A stretch of DNA of 64,000 bases, from assembly GCA_001692895.1 (NCBI GenBank), contig KV748194.1, positions 1,360,746 through 1,424,745 on the forward strand, read 5' to 3'. Source of the DNA: Cenococcum geophilum 1.58 (Eukaryota; Ascomycota; Dothideomycetes; Gloniales; Gloniaceae). A program made the position numbers and the translations under genes. Below are positions 45,873-56,694 of the stretch, piece by piece (position 1 is the stretch's first letter; each line of letters begins with the position of its first letter). The notes beneath the pieces were generated by a model that saw only the letters and a program-made list of their open reading frames with translations, did no database searches and had not been told where the DNA came from.

Positions 45873-48027
45873 AATAAATGTATTAGTTCAGGTCGCTTCG
45901 GCCGTTTCACGCTTTCGTCAACAGTAAAGAGGAGCATACAAGAAAAAGTGCTCACCTTCTTGAATCCTACCACATCATCATTAAACAGGTCGTTGGGGCA
46001 AAAGTATAGAAAATCATCAATCTTGGGATCTTTCTCGCAAGCGTCTAAGAACGAGTCGACGGCCCATGCTCTCTGCTCCTCCGCCAGATCTGGTTTTATA
46101 GCTATCTGACGAGCAGGGTCTAGAGCGTTATACAGCCTTACCAAGGGAATCCCTTGTCTGAAAATCTGCCAGAGCGAAGTAACTGGGCCCAGTGTTGTCT
46201 TGATGTTTGAGATGCTTTGGTTATTGTCTTCCCACCAATGATCTAATCCGGGAACTCTACTGAGTCGCTCCTGAAGAGCAGCGCACCGATGATACAGAGA
46301 TACAACTCTCCTGCTATTCATCGTCCTGCCATTTTTTTCCATCCCCTCAGTCTCCTTAACAAGACTCTCGGCGGAGAACGGATCCGGGCCAGTACCCAAA
46401 AGGCAGCATGGGGTGGGAGCTTCGAGCCAGGAAACCACAGTATCTGCAGAGGGACGGCGAAGTGGGTTGGCATCGATCATTTGCCAAATCCTATCCCGTA
46501 ACGGGCTGAGTTCGATGAAATGAGGACTACAATTATTAAGCCCATTAATCTCCCGCAGCCACTGGGTCACAAGCGGAATGTTTCCATGATACGATCTGGG
46601 CTGTTCCTCATCAGCCGAAAGAACTGCTAGCAAGTCTTTTCGCTTTGATTCATTATCTGATTCAGCAAAGACGGCTAACATTTCTGTGAAAACGCATCCA
46701 AGAGAGAAAATGTCGGCGCTTAGTCCTCGCTTGCGTTGGTCAACAACTTCCGGAGCAGCGTATAACGGTGTAAAGGAGGTGGGCGAATCAGTTTCAGCAT
46801 CGGCGGCGCGCTTGTACGAACGCGTAATTCCAAAGTCGGCGATATAGATCTTATAAGGACCTTGAGAAGAAAGCGAGTTGTAGCGTAAATCCTTTATAAG
46901 TAAGTTCTTCGGTTTAATATCCATATGCTTCGTAGCATTGCTATGAAGAAAGTTGATGGCCCGACTAAGGCACGAAAAGAAGGTTACCATCGCCCGTAAC
47001 TTTGGCTGAGTTTCCTCCTTGTGAAGATAGTTGGTCGAGCCAGGGGATTCGGCAAGTATAGACTCCATAAACGTCTCCAAATTGAATTCAGCTGCAGGAT
47101 ATAACAGGATAGCAAGGTCTTGCTTAAATGTATAAGTTCCAATAACCTGAACTATATGAGAATGCTGAGACCGTTTTAGTTGTTGTACCTCTCTAATTGC
47201 ATCAGTACGTTTCATTCGACGGTTGCAATATATGGTTTTTCGGGCGAGAAGAAGTCTTCTACATCGAACACTTTCAACGAGAGCATATGCTGAGTGTCCT
47301 AAGCGCTCCTCCACTACTAGCAGCTCCGATATCTTGGACGCTTCATTCGGTTGGAACTCGGCATGTTCGCCTCTACCAGACCAGTCTTTCTCGTCCAGAG
47401 GGTCTGGAATTAAATCCTCGGACTTGAGCCAATTATACCATGAACTCCTGCAAGATCTTGTTAGTATTGTACTAATTAGAATTCAATCCTAAAGAGGATA
47501 GTGTTGCACCTTGACAGTGTAGACTCGCGGTTGATGCTACGCTGTCCTGACGTTGCCGTCTCGAAAGTTGCTACGCTACTACGGATACTTCTCGCAGTGA
47601 TATAAGTTGAGCTACTGGATCTTTTGCTTCCCACGGTATGGACGCTAACTGAAGTTAGCCGCTTCAGGTTTCGTTCGTCGGATATGCTGTCGTTCGATAT
47701 CTTCGAGCCCTCTGGGACGATTTCTGCAGCAGCCGAACTAGCAATACGTCCATGCATCGGACGCAATCCGGGCTGGGGTTCTAGCTCAGACGTGCAATCC
47801 GCAGCACTGTTTGCAGCTGGTTCCAACTTCAGAGCTGACCCAATTGTTCCAACCGTTGAAATGCTCTTCCTCCTAATTTCCGGTTCAGGAGGGGTCTGCG
47901 GAACACATAGCTCAATAGACTCGCGTGTAGCCGATGTTCGAGCAGATCTAGACCCTTCTGCGACCCCAGCCTTCTCTTTAACCTGGAATTCCCCCTCAAC
48001 ATGATTCATAGCCATTGTACGTCTCAT

Positions 48028-49164
48028 TATGAGCCGAGGACCAGAGAAGCCTAATGATGTGATAAGAGAGGTCTTGTTCGAGGATATGGTACGAGAGCAG
48101 AGGGGAGAGTATCTTCACGGGGATCGGGTAGTTGAACACAGGGTCTCCCACTACTGCTCGTATTAGCTAATGAATGTACACAATACGATACAGAAATGGA
48201 TTGGCCTACTCGAGCGGCCCAAAATTGAAGAGCAGACCACCGCAGCATCGAAACCAGGACTTAAGAGAGCCAGAAGAGCCCGTCGAAAGTAGTTGTAACA
48301 GGACCAACCCCCGTGAAATGGTAGATGAGGCTCCGAGGCCCACCATCTCTCGTAAGACTTTCTTATGTTGGTCCGTGCTTACATTTTGTTGACATCCAGA
48401 ACGTGATCATTTGATACTTCGGTACTGATGCTAGATCCAATGGACATGGCTGCTCCAACTTGGTCTAAAAGTCCTTTCAGAAACTCCACAAGCGGCAGAG
48501 AAACAAGAAACATATATCCCCTTTCGGCGACCAATTCACATGTCCTTAGAGTCCAGTTGTACTTCTATGTTGTGCTTGTAGCTAAAAATGTATTGGTTGC
48601 TCTTGGTTGCTATTGGCTGCTCTCAAATCAGCCGCTTCGTGCCTGAGGCCGCCAAGTTGGACCCCGAAAAGCCGGGCTAAAATCAGGGTCCAGAAGCTCC
48701 CATGCGGCGACGTCATACCCTTTCAGACCGCCTGACACAACACTACACGCTCTGGCGACAATCCCGCCATCGCCATCCCGCTACCCCGCCATCCCCTCCT
48801 TAGTAGTTCTGTAATAAAAACCCCGGGGTCCAACGGGAACGGCCTAACAGACTTTTCCATCTCATGTGTTTTTCTTGGCTGCAGGGCGTCAGCCCATGTG
48901 GTGTGCCTTGTTAAAATACACCTAATCCACGCCCTTTAATCCTTCAGAGTCTTTTTCCCAACCTACAAACAACACATCCCCACTCGCAGTCTCACAAGGT
49001 GGAGCGCCCTTCGGACTGCTGACGCTACTCCAATAAACTCAAAAAGAAAAAGACTCCGGTCCTACAATAACGACCATCTGAGCGCCCCAGCGCGCTCCTC
49101 AATATAAAACCGAGCACCCACCTCCTCCGCGCTTTGCAACCACAGCTTCCATCTCACCTACATC
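48028..49164. other. Divergent promoter region
   Basis: Lies between the start of the kinase-Cdc24 pseudogene (minus) and the acetyltransferase (plus). Short open frames here lack motifs. Apart from the TATA box listed separately I see no named element. Confidence 0.5.
49103..49109 (+). promoter_or_regulatory. TATA box of the acetyltransferase gene
   Basis: TATAAAA, 56 bp before the ATG at 49165, in a C-rich region. The spacing fits a short 5' leader of about 25-30 nt. Confidence 0.6.
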
Positions 49165-50022
49165 ATGTCCACCGAATTCCTAACCCTCCTCCCACCCCCT
49201 GGCGCCGCCCTCGCCGCCTACAACCGCACCAAACGCTCCGACCAACAACCCGGCTCGATCCCCCAGCTCTTTAAAGACGCAATGTCCGTACGCGAAGCCG
49301 TCTACGTAGAAGAGCAAGGCGTGCCCCTCGCGAACGAGCTTGACGATGACGACGCCCGCAGCTGGCACTGGATCGTATATGCATCCGTCGGCACAACTTC
49401 CACCAGCAGCAGCAGGTCGCCGCCAAAATCCCACACCTGGCACAAAAGGAGAGCGAGCAAGGAGGACCAGGAGGATGCGGACCGCCGCCGCAGCTCAGCC
49501 ACCGCGTCCCGCGTCCCCGTCGGCACAATCCGCCTCATTCCGCCGCCGCACCCACCGAACCCTTACATCACGCACGACCTGCACTCCCTTACAACATCGA
49601 CAACAACAGCAGCAGCAGCAGCAGCACACGACCCGCACCCGGACGCCGACCCCCCCACTCCCGTCCCGCTCCCCACCGAGCCCTTCGTCAAGCTCGGCCG
49701 CCTCGCCACCCTCCCCGCCTACCGCAAACTCGGGCTGTCGCGGCTGCTAATCAACGCGGCGCTCGAATGGGCCGCCGCCAACCCGACGCAGGTACTGCGG
49801 CCGCCGTCGCCGGCGACCTTGGAGGCGGCGCGGCTGGAGGGCCGCGAGGAGGAGGAGCGGTGGCGCGGGTTGGCGATGGTGCATGCCCAGGTTAGTGTCG
49901 AGGGGTTGTGGGCGAGGTTTGGGTTCAGGGAGGAGTTCGAGGGGGTGCCGAAAGAGGGGAGGTGGTGGGAGGAAGGGATTGAGCATTTGGGGATGTGGAG
50001 AAGGTTGAGGGTTAAGGAGTAA
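49165..50022 (+). CDS. GNAT-family N-acetyltransferase
   Basis: Single-exon gene, 285 residues. GNAT enzymes move an acetyl group from acetyl-CoA to an amine; the substrate cannot be told from sequence. Seen: a fungal-type N-terminal part with FKDAMSVREAVYVEEQGVP (start of the fold), the central strand VPVGTIRLIPPP, the acetyl-CoA loop motif FVKLGRLATLPAYRKLGLS (R-x-x-G-x-G/S type) followed by helix LLINAALEWAA, and the last strands VHAQVSVEGLWARFGF. Between strands lies a variable, Ser/Arg- and Ala-rich insertion that includes a CAG triplet run (about 49,605-49,625) coding for alanine. The start fits the TATA box position. Codon use is GC-rich, like DUS1. Confidence 0.85.
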   Translation: MSTEFLTLLPPPGAALAAYNRTKRSDQQPGSIPQLFKDAMSVREAVYVEEQGVPLANELDDDDARSWHWIVYASVGTTSTSSSRSPPKSHTWHKRRASKEDQEDADRRRSSATASRVPVGTIRLIPPPHPPNPYITHDLHSLTTSTTTAAAAAAHDPHPDADPPTPVPLPTEPFVKLGRLATLPAYRKLGLSRLLINAALEWAAANPTQVLRPPSPATLEAARLEGREEEERWRGLAMVHAQVSVEGLWARFGFREEFEGVPKEGRWWEEGIEHLGMWRRLRVKE

Positions 50023-51139
50023 AGGGGGTACGGGGGTTTTGGGGAGTTGGGGTGGTGAGTGACTGTTGGCAGGCCAGATTGGGTTCGCTTTCCTACTCTC
50101 GTCTCTTGCGTTCTTGGGCCTTTTGGATGTGGAGGTGGAGGGGAGGAGTGCCGGGGTGAAAAGCTCGGTGGAGCGTCTCTTTTGCATCTTTTCATGACTT
50201 ACGGTCGTTTATGATTACGACCAGACTTACTAACAAGCAAACCGATCCAATCAACCAGAAAGGTTCAAATTTTGCAATCAATCAAGCTTTTGAAGCTATG
50301 ATTCACTGATTGAAAGCATATTGATTTTATATGTATATAGGTGGCGAATATAAAGTTTGTGGTAAAATTTTGTATTGACTTTGTTGTAGGGCTGGGTGCA
50401 AATATAGCAAGCATACCGCTTTAGGCAGCTGGAAGCACACGGGGTTCAAAAAGGTCACTGATTTGATGAGTAAGTAGAGCAATTTATCTTGAGGCAGTAG
50501 CTAACGATGCAACAGGTGCCTCTTGCACTCCTGCGTCCACTCCGCGAGCCTCGACACTATGCCAAGATATAGACCCTTCCTCTGTATGAGCTGCCCCATC
50601 AGCCTTGCGACTCCAACGATTGATACATCATAATTGGCAAGATTTCAGCTACTGGAGGACCTTTTGTGCACCGCTCTGCCATATAGCGAAGCTATGTCGA
50701 ATTTGGTGTAGGCTCCATAATCTATACAATCAATCAATCAATCAATCAGTCGAGAGACCGCCCAGATAGGCAATCAATCAAGCCGAAGGCTTGCGGGATT
50801 GATTGGTTGGTTGTTAGCAAGTCTGATCACGACTCTGTGGCACTCTTAATAGACAATATCCTGGATTCCGCTTGGCTTATGTAGACCAAAAGTTGCCGCT
50901 TTACGCTCAGAATAGCTCGATTCGTTTTGGTAAAGTAGTGGTAGGAGTTAGACCGAGATGCTTGGGATCAGTGTGGTCATCGGCTGTCGACCTGTGAAAC
51001 TTTAGAAGTCGCATCAGCCCTTGATCAAATCACTGACGTTTGAGGCTTTAACTAAGTAACCAAATACGTCGCAGATCAAATGAAGCTAACGACGACTTCT
51101 TGACGTATATAGAGGCCCTAGAGCCATATTCAATACAGC
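50023..51139. other. Intergenic with CAAT microsatellite
   Basis: 3' flank of the acetyltransferase gene, then non-coding sequence. A (CAAT)n run lies at 50727-50748. A hairpin-capable stretch follows at about 50,771-50,810 (AATCAATC ... AGCC GAA GGCT ... GATTGATT). No gene recognised. Confidence 0.55.
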
Positions 51140-51144
51140 AGAGT

Positions 51145-51373
51145 TGTCGACCTGAGTCGGGTGTCATGCCGCCGACTCAGTTACCTACCCCTTGACTCGG
51201 TCACCGACTCGGTCACCGACTCGGTCACCGACTCAGTCACCGACTCCCTATTACGTACCCCCCCCCCTGTACCTGCATCTACCTTATGTATATATAGCCT
51301 CTTTTTCTTCATAGATCAATCGACACACGAGTTCTTCTTTTCTTACAATNGGTGCACGGACTACCGATTGACA
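51145..51373 (+). repeat. LTR 1 of the compound copia-type element
   Basis: 229 bp, the least RIP-mutated of the three LTRs. It contains four tandem 12-bp units GACTCGGTCACC (about 51,195-51,245), then a run of nine C. Confidence 0.85.
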
Positions 51374-51383
51374 GTTATGAGCC
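51374..51383 (+). other. Primer binding site (half initiator tRNA-Met)
   Basis: GTTATGAGCC begins immediately after the LTR. It is the complement of the GGCUCAUAAC anticodon-loop segment of fungal initiator tRNA-Met, as in copia-type priming from a tRNA half. Confidence 0.65.
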
Positions 51384-51559
51384 TGGGGTTGTTTCCTATG
51401 CGCCGATTATTCTTTTAATCAGCTGTTCCTATAGGCTCGTGTCCGGGTACTTTAGCCATTAACGTACTTAAGATTACCTTTATATTAAACGACGTCCTTC
51501 TACCAATATTACGACCGACGATGCCTATAGTGCTATAGCTAGTAGAGCGCGCCAGAGAC

Positions 51560-52000
51560 GAGACAGCTAGATATAAGGCAGGTGCCAGGAGCTAGACACG
51601 AGGCAGCAGAGCTAGACACGAGGCAGGTGCCGGGTGCTAAACACAAGGCAAGAGTTAGAGACGAAGCCGCTTAAGAGTTTAAGCTTATGGGGTAGCGACC
51701 TAGTATTAGATAGGACTAGACGCTGGCACCGTACTACTAAGGACTGACAAGACTCCGCGCTGATTTGCCTACGGATACTAACCAGTCGCTAGTATTGTAC
51801 TGCTATTCTACCTCGGAGCTAGCACCTTACTACTACGTTATTATAAAGCTGGCGCATTGCCACTTTACCCTAGAGCTAGCACATTGCCGCTTTTACCTAG
51901 AGCTTGCACTTTACTGCTATGTTACCCTAGAGCTAGCACCTTACTGCTATATTATATTAATGCTAGCACTGTACTGCTAAGGATAAGATAATAACTAAGC
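51560..52000 (+). repeat. Tandem motifs in the internal region
   Basis: 'agctagacacgaggca' units at 51,560-51,665, and GAGCTAGCACCTTACTGCTA-like units of about 30 bp at 51,815-51,975. The block at 51,735-51,800 (GATTTGCCTACGGA ... GTCGCTAGTATTGTACTGCT) is homologous to the tandem units at 2220-2650. Confidence 0.65.
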
Positions 52001-52315
52001 TACTACGGCGTAGCTAGATATTAGATGGATAATTATTAGACAGTATAGGAGGATCTAGGTATAGATAGACGATTATTAGAGTGTATAGGAGGATCTAGGC
52101 ATAAATGGATAATTGCTAAACTGTATATAAGAATCTAAATACTAGTACGGCTAGTATTAACTAGACGAAGACTAATAACGTAGCTACTGACCTGCGGCCT
52201 TATTAATAAAGTTGGCCTATATATAGCCTTACCGACGATATCCTATTTAAGATTTGGATTTGGATTTAATTTTAATTATTAGCTTAAGTAGCACTGCTGC
52301 TAAGCTAGGAGGGTG

Positions 52316-52533
52316 TGTTGACCTAAGTCGGGTGTTATACCGCCGACTTAGTTACCTACCCCTTAACTTGGTTACTGACTTAGTTACCGACTTAGTTATT
52401 AACTCCCTATTACGTACCCCCCCCCCTTATACCTACATCTACCTTATATATATATAGCCTCTTTTTCTTTATAGATTAATTAATATATAAGTTCTTCTTT
52501 TTTTATAATTAGTATATAGACTTCCGATTAATA
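52316..52533 (+). repeat. LTR 2 of the compound copia-type element
   Basis: Starts TGTTGACC and ends GATTAATA; heavily RIP-mutated compared with LTR 1 and LTR 3, with fewer and degraded 12-bp units. Confidence 0.85.
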
Positions 52534-53505
52534 GTTATAAGCCTAGGGTTGTTTCCTATACGCCGATTATTTTTTTAATTAGCTATTCCTATAGGCTTAT
52601 ATCTAGGTACTTTAGTTATTAATATACTCGTAATTACCTTTACATTAAACGACGTCCTTTTACTAATATTATAACCAATAATACCTATAGTGCTATAGCT
52701 AGTAGAGCGCGCTAGAGACGAGACAGCTAGATATAAGGTAGGTACTAAAAGCCAGATATAAGGCAGTAAAGCTAAATATAAGGTAGGTACTAGGTGCTAG
52801 ATATAAGGTAAGAGTTAAAGATAAAGCTATTTAAGAGTTTAAGCTTATAGGGTAGCGACCTAGTATTAGATAGGACTAGACGCTAGTACTGTACTATTAA
52901 GGACCAACAAGACTCCGCGCTAATTTGCCTATAGATACTAACTAGTTACTAGTATTATATTACTATTCTACCTTAGAGCTAGTACCTTACTACTACGTTA
53001 TTATAAAGCTGGCGTATTACCGCTTTACCCTAGAGCTAGTATATTACCGCTTTTACCCAGAGCTTATACCTTACTACTACGTTACCCTAGAGCTAGTACC
53101 TTACTACTATATTACCCCAGAGCTAGTACCTTACTGCTATGTTATATTAACGCTAGTACCGTATTACTAAGGATAAGATAACAACTAAGCTACTACAGCG
53201 TAGCTAGATATTAGATAGGCAATTATTAGATAGTGTAGGAGGATCTAGGCATAGATAGACAATTACTAAAGTGTATAGGAGGATCTAGGTATAGATAGAC
53301 GATTGCTGAACTGTATATAAGGATCTAAACACTAGTACGGCTAGCATTAACCAGACGAAGACTAATAACGTAGCTACTAACCTACGGCCTTATTAACAAA
53401 GTTGGCCTATATATAGCCTTACCGACGATATCCTATCTAAGATTTGGATTTGGATTTAATTTTGATTATTAGCTTAAGCAGCACTGCTGCTAAGCTGGGA
53501 GGGTG

Positions 53506-53722
53506 TATCGACCTAAGTCGGGTGTTATGCCGCCAACTCAGTTACCTACCCCTTGACTCGGTCACCGACTCGGTCACCAACTCAGTTACCGACTTCCTAT
53601 TACGTACCCCCCCCCCTGTACCTGCATCTACCTTATATATATATAGCCTCTTTTTCTTCATAGATCAATCGACACACAAGTTCTTCTTTTCTTACAATTG
53701 GTGCACGGACTTCCGATTAACA
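53506..53722 (+). repeat. LTR 3 of the compound copia-type element
   Basis: Starts TATCGACC (G-to-A in the second base) and ends GATTAACA, followed by the duplication AGAGT. It is intermediate in RIP damage. Confidence 0.85.
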
Positions 53723-53727
53723 AGAGT

Positions 53728-54668
53728 CCTCATTCTTAATCGTCCTGTTTGACATCGGCTAACCCTAAACTAAACGTTTTAAGCCACGACTTATTAGTAA
53801 ACCCTGCTTAGACGAATTGATGGGATTTATACTACGTGTAACCAAGCAGTATGTAGTTTAGTAGATAATTGCAATAAAGAGCTGCTATTATTATCTTAAG
53901 AATTTTAGAAATATTATTCACCCGTGTAATATAGAAAAATATATACTTTTAAGTTCTTACTTAATACTACGCTCTGCTATATAGTATTAATCCAAGTTAA
54001 TCGGTTCATTGACCACGCTGCTTAGGATGGTCGAGGAGAAGTACTAGTTCGTGCTTCTAGGTCAATATCTAAATATAAGTTTTAGAGCAGAGCTGTCGAC
54101 CTAAATCGGAGTTCCATACTACCACAGTTGTATTATATAATAGTTAAGTAGCAGACCCCCAGCAAAGGTCTTTCGCCTTTTCTTTTTTTTTGGTTTTTTA
54201 TTTCCATTCTCTTTAAAATATTTAAAGTTTTTATCTCCTATATCTGTTCCTTAGCCACTACTTATTTTATATAAAGTTTTCCATTTTTATATTTTATATT
54301 CCTAATAGCCCTTTTATATTTAAATTTATTATTATTTTTAGACCTTTCTTTATTCTCTTTAATCGGCTATATACTTTTTATAAGCCAGCTATATATATTA
54401 TATTTACTACATTAAATTTAATTTTTAATTATCCTAGCTTTAAACTAACTGTAGCTATCTATAGGGGTCTTTTTACTAAGCAACCCCTCCTTTATATCCT
54501 TTATATCCTTTATATCCCTTATATTTTTATTCAATCTAGCGATTTTATATAGCATTGCTTTTAGCTTATTAAGGCTTGGGATAGCCTAATATTAAAGGTA
54601 AAAAATGCCAAAAAGCCGCCTACATCCCCCTAGTATATTATCTATTATTTTTATTTATATAACTTAGC
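53728..54668. other. AT-rich flank with an LTR-like fragment
   Basis: At 54,095 a sequence beginning TGTCGACCTAAATCGG resembles the start of the copia-type LTR but diverges within about 40 bp, so it may be a truncated relative. The rest is pyrimidine- and TA-rich, without a gene. Confidence 0.4.
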
Positions 54669-54948
54669 ATAACGTAAGTAACAGAGTTATAACGGCGATA
54701 GGGTTATAACAATCGGCTACTACCGCCTTCCTAATATAGATAGAACACCAAAATACTGCCAAAATGCCTTATAAGTTGCCGTTGGGTCGTGCACAATACG
54801 ACAGCGTGCACGACCCGACGGCGTGTACGACCCAACGGCTACTTCTGAGGCATTTTGGCAGTATTTTGGTGTTCCATCTACATTAGGAAGGCGGTAGTAG
54901 CCGACCGTCATAACCCTATCGCCGTCATAACTCTGTCACTTACGTTAT
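54669..54948. mobile_element. 280-bp near-perfect palindrome (foldback/MITE-like)
   Basis: The whole segment is one inverted repeat with arms of about 138 bp meeting near 54,810. The outer ends read ATAACGTAAGT on both strands, and further in both arms share GGCTACTACCGCCTTCCTAAT and CACCAAAATACTGCC. Differences between arms are mainly G/A in the left arm, as after RIP of one strand. TA lies at each end, so a TA-targeting family is plausible, but the palindrome makes the duplication ambiguous. Open frames on both strands simply mirror each other. Confidence 0.8.
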
Positions 54949-56694
54949 AATTATTCCCGTAGCTATTAGGCCTTTGCCTTCCATCTCCTATATTTTATAT
55001 AGTTTTTTCTTTCTTATGCCTTATATATGCTTTAATAGCAGTTTATGCATTTTACTTAGTTTTAATTTTTATAATATCTTGTATTATAAGGGCCTGTACA
55101 ATAGCTATACAGTAAAAACTAGTTAGTACAATACGGTTTATACGGCTAAGCGTATCGTTATACTAATAGTATTGTTATATAAAGAGTTACGTTGGATTAA
55201 TAAGCAATAAATAGGGGGGCTTTATACTTAAAAAGGCTTAGAGCGTCTACCTTGCTAGCTAAATTAGGCTCCCTCCCATAGAAAATCTCTACTAGTTATA
55301 CCGATTTTGGTAGGAGAGACTTAACAATATTATCAAAAGTTAGAATATCGTAATATTATACCAAAAACACTTTAATTGGGGGATGTAGATCATAATATAG
55401 AGTATATCATTGTAATTAGATATCGTACTAATCAGTTTTTACTATAAAATATTTGTATTGCATATGTGGATTAGATATAGCCCTATTATAAGCAGTAATA
55501 ATATTAATTTAAGTATAGGCTGTAGTTATAAAGTCTTATATTGTATATAAAGCCATTTATAATGATTCCTTTTTAAATAAGAAGTTTTTGCATTCCTAAT
55601 GTATATATACTAACAATAAAGGAACTATATATTTGTCTAGTGTTTTTTTAGCAAGTTTTTATATAACAGAATCCCCTAGAAGGTACATATTAGATAAGAC
55701 CGTAGGAGGTTTTATTTATATTCTATCTACGTCCTAAAAGACATAGTTAGATAGATAAGGGGTAAAGGATTTTATTAGTATCCCAGAAGGATTATATAGA
55801 GAGCTAGTTCTCCTCTAGAGAAGAGCTAGTAATTAGTCTCTAAATAGAAGAGGTTAAAAAGCATTTATCCTTTATTATATAAAGATTATTCTACCTTAAC
55901 TTATCTTCTACTTACCTATAACTCTTATTTTATACTATTAATTAAATAATTAATTAATTCTTCTTTAATTAACGTCTGATATAGATACTATCTAGCCCTA
56001 CGCAGACTACTCCGTATATAAGGGAAAAGTAATATTAACGGGAAAAAACCCTTGCTGCTAGGGGGGAGGAAAAACCCTATAAGCCACCTCAGTAGGATGA
56101 AAAACCCCGATTTACCATATCTGTCCATAGCGGCGGCCCTACGGGTCTACGGCTACGTCCTGTCCTCCTTAGATGTTCGAACTCCTTAGGAACCACTACT
56201 TTCTTCTCTAGCTTACCCTAGCTAGGGTTTACTACGTCCCAGCTAGGCCTTACCAATTAATTGCCGTACTGCTGTTTCCCGTATCTTAGCTATCCCCTAT
56301 ATACTATTTCTTGTCTAACTATTACCATATACGCTATGCCTTCCCCCCCCTAGGGCCTATTAAAGGCGTAAGGGGGATTTATCCGTTCTAACTACCGTAA
56401 TACTAATAAGCGAGCGGGATATTGTATATTTGGGTATCTTTTATGCCTAGGCCCCAGCTAGGCCCTTTCTAAGGGTCACCACTCCGTTAAAAGAAGACAG
56501 GGAAAACCGTGGGTCGCAATCCAGGCTGCTAAGTAGTATTTGGTAGAAAAAACGGCGAGTGACTGCATACTCCGCGGGCGATCGCCCTAGGGGTTAGGAG
56601 GGGCCGTATATTTACTCATTTGTCTACTTATTCGCTCGCGATCGCTTATTTATTAATATAAGAGGTCGTTAATGCTTTCTATTAGGGGTCAGGG
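54949..56694. other. RIP-degraded DNA, nothing recognised
   Basis: AT-rich to about 56,040, then a more GC-rich stretch (56,040-56,650) with G and C runs. I found no protein motif, rRNA similarity that I could support, or bounded element. Confidence 0.4.

Larger units (their letters stand above)
42838..48027 (-). pseudogene. Protein kinase fused to a Cdc24-like Rho GEF (CH-DH-PH-PB1), disrupted
   Basis: Cdc24 activates Cdc42 in polarity; a kinase is not part of canonical Cdc24. Exons: 48027-47510, 47447-45956, 45721-43923 (with insertion), 43810-43645, 43577-42838; all introns have good donors and acceptors. Order: Ser-rich leader (1-170); kinase (about 220-500) with K in LLARKTI, HMDIKPKN, DFG and APE, but LGHSAYALV lacks the Gly-rich loop; Cdc24 CH-like region (TSLWQIFRQG, FLYFCPNDLF); DH (DEFVSSEREYVQDLEVLY, LLRPVQRLVRY); PH (YGKLILHGTF, YKIYLFE, TTDEMRKW); PB1 with KYIDRDETVIIQSDGELAAAF. 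Lesions: hAT insertion at 44056-44947, a net 1-nt frame change between about 45,150 and 45,040, TGA at 43311-43309, TAG at 43254-43252. A 73-bp triplication sits at the start of exon 3. Removing the insertion and one target copy rejoins REKLG to DVATDF in frame. Confidence 0.85.
51145..53722 (+). mobile_element. Compound Ty1/copia-type element: LTR-int-LTR-int-LTR
   Basis: Three LTRs at 51145-51373, 52316-52533 and 53506-53722 separated by two internal regions of about 0.95 kb, flanked by the perfect 5-bp duplication AGAGT (51140-51144 and 53723-53727). LTRs begin TGTCGACC and end GATTGACA or RIP versions. Directly after the first LTR is GTTATGAGCC, complementary to the anticodon arm of initiator tRNA-Met, the half-tRNA primer used by many copia-like elements. 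A purine tract AGGAGGGTG precedes the second and third LTRs. The internal regions encode nothing recognisable, so this is a non-autonomous, miniature-type element. An N lies at 51350. Confidence 0.85.

Noticed and set aside
49180-50195. Overlapping open frames around the acetyltransferase
   Set aside because: GC-rich shadows of the GNAT gene; only the 49165-50022 frame carries the fold's motifs and a fitting TATA box.
54720-54911. Minus-strand open frame in the palindrome
   Set aside because: The palindrome reads the same on both strands, so the frame is mirrored; no domain.
56040-56650. Possible ribosomal RNA fragment
   Set aside because: GC-rich with G and C runs, but I could not match it to any conserved rRNA segment.
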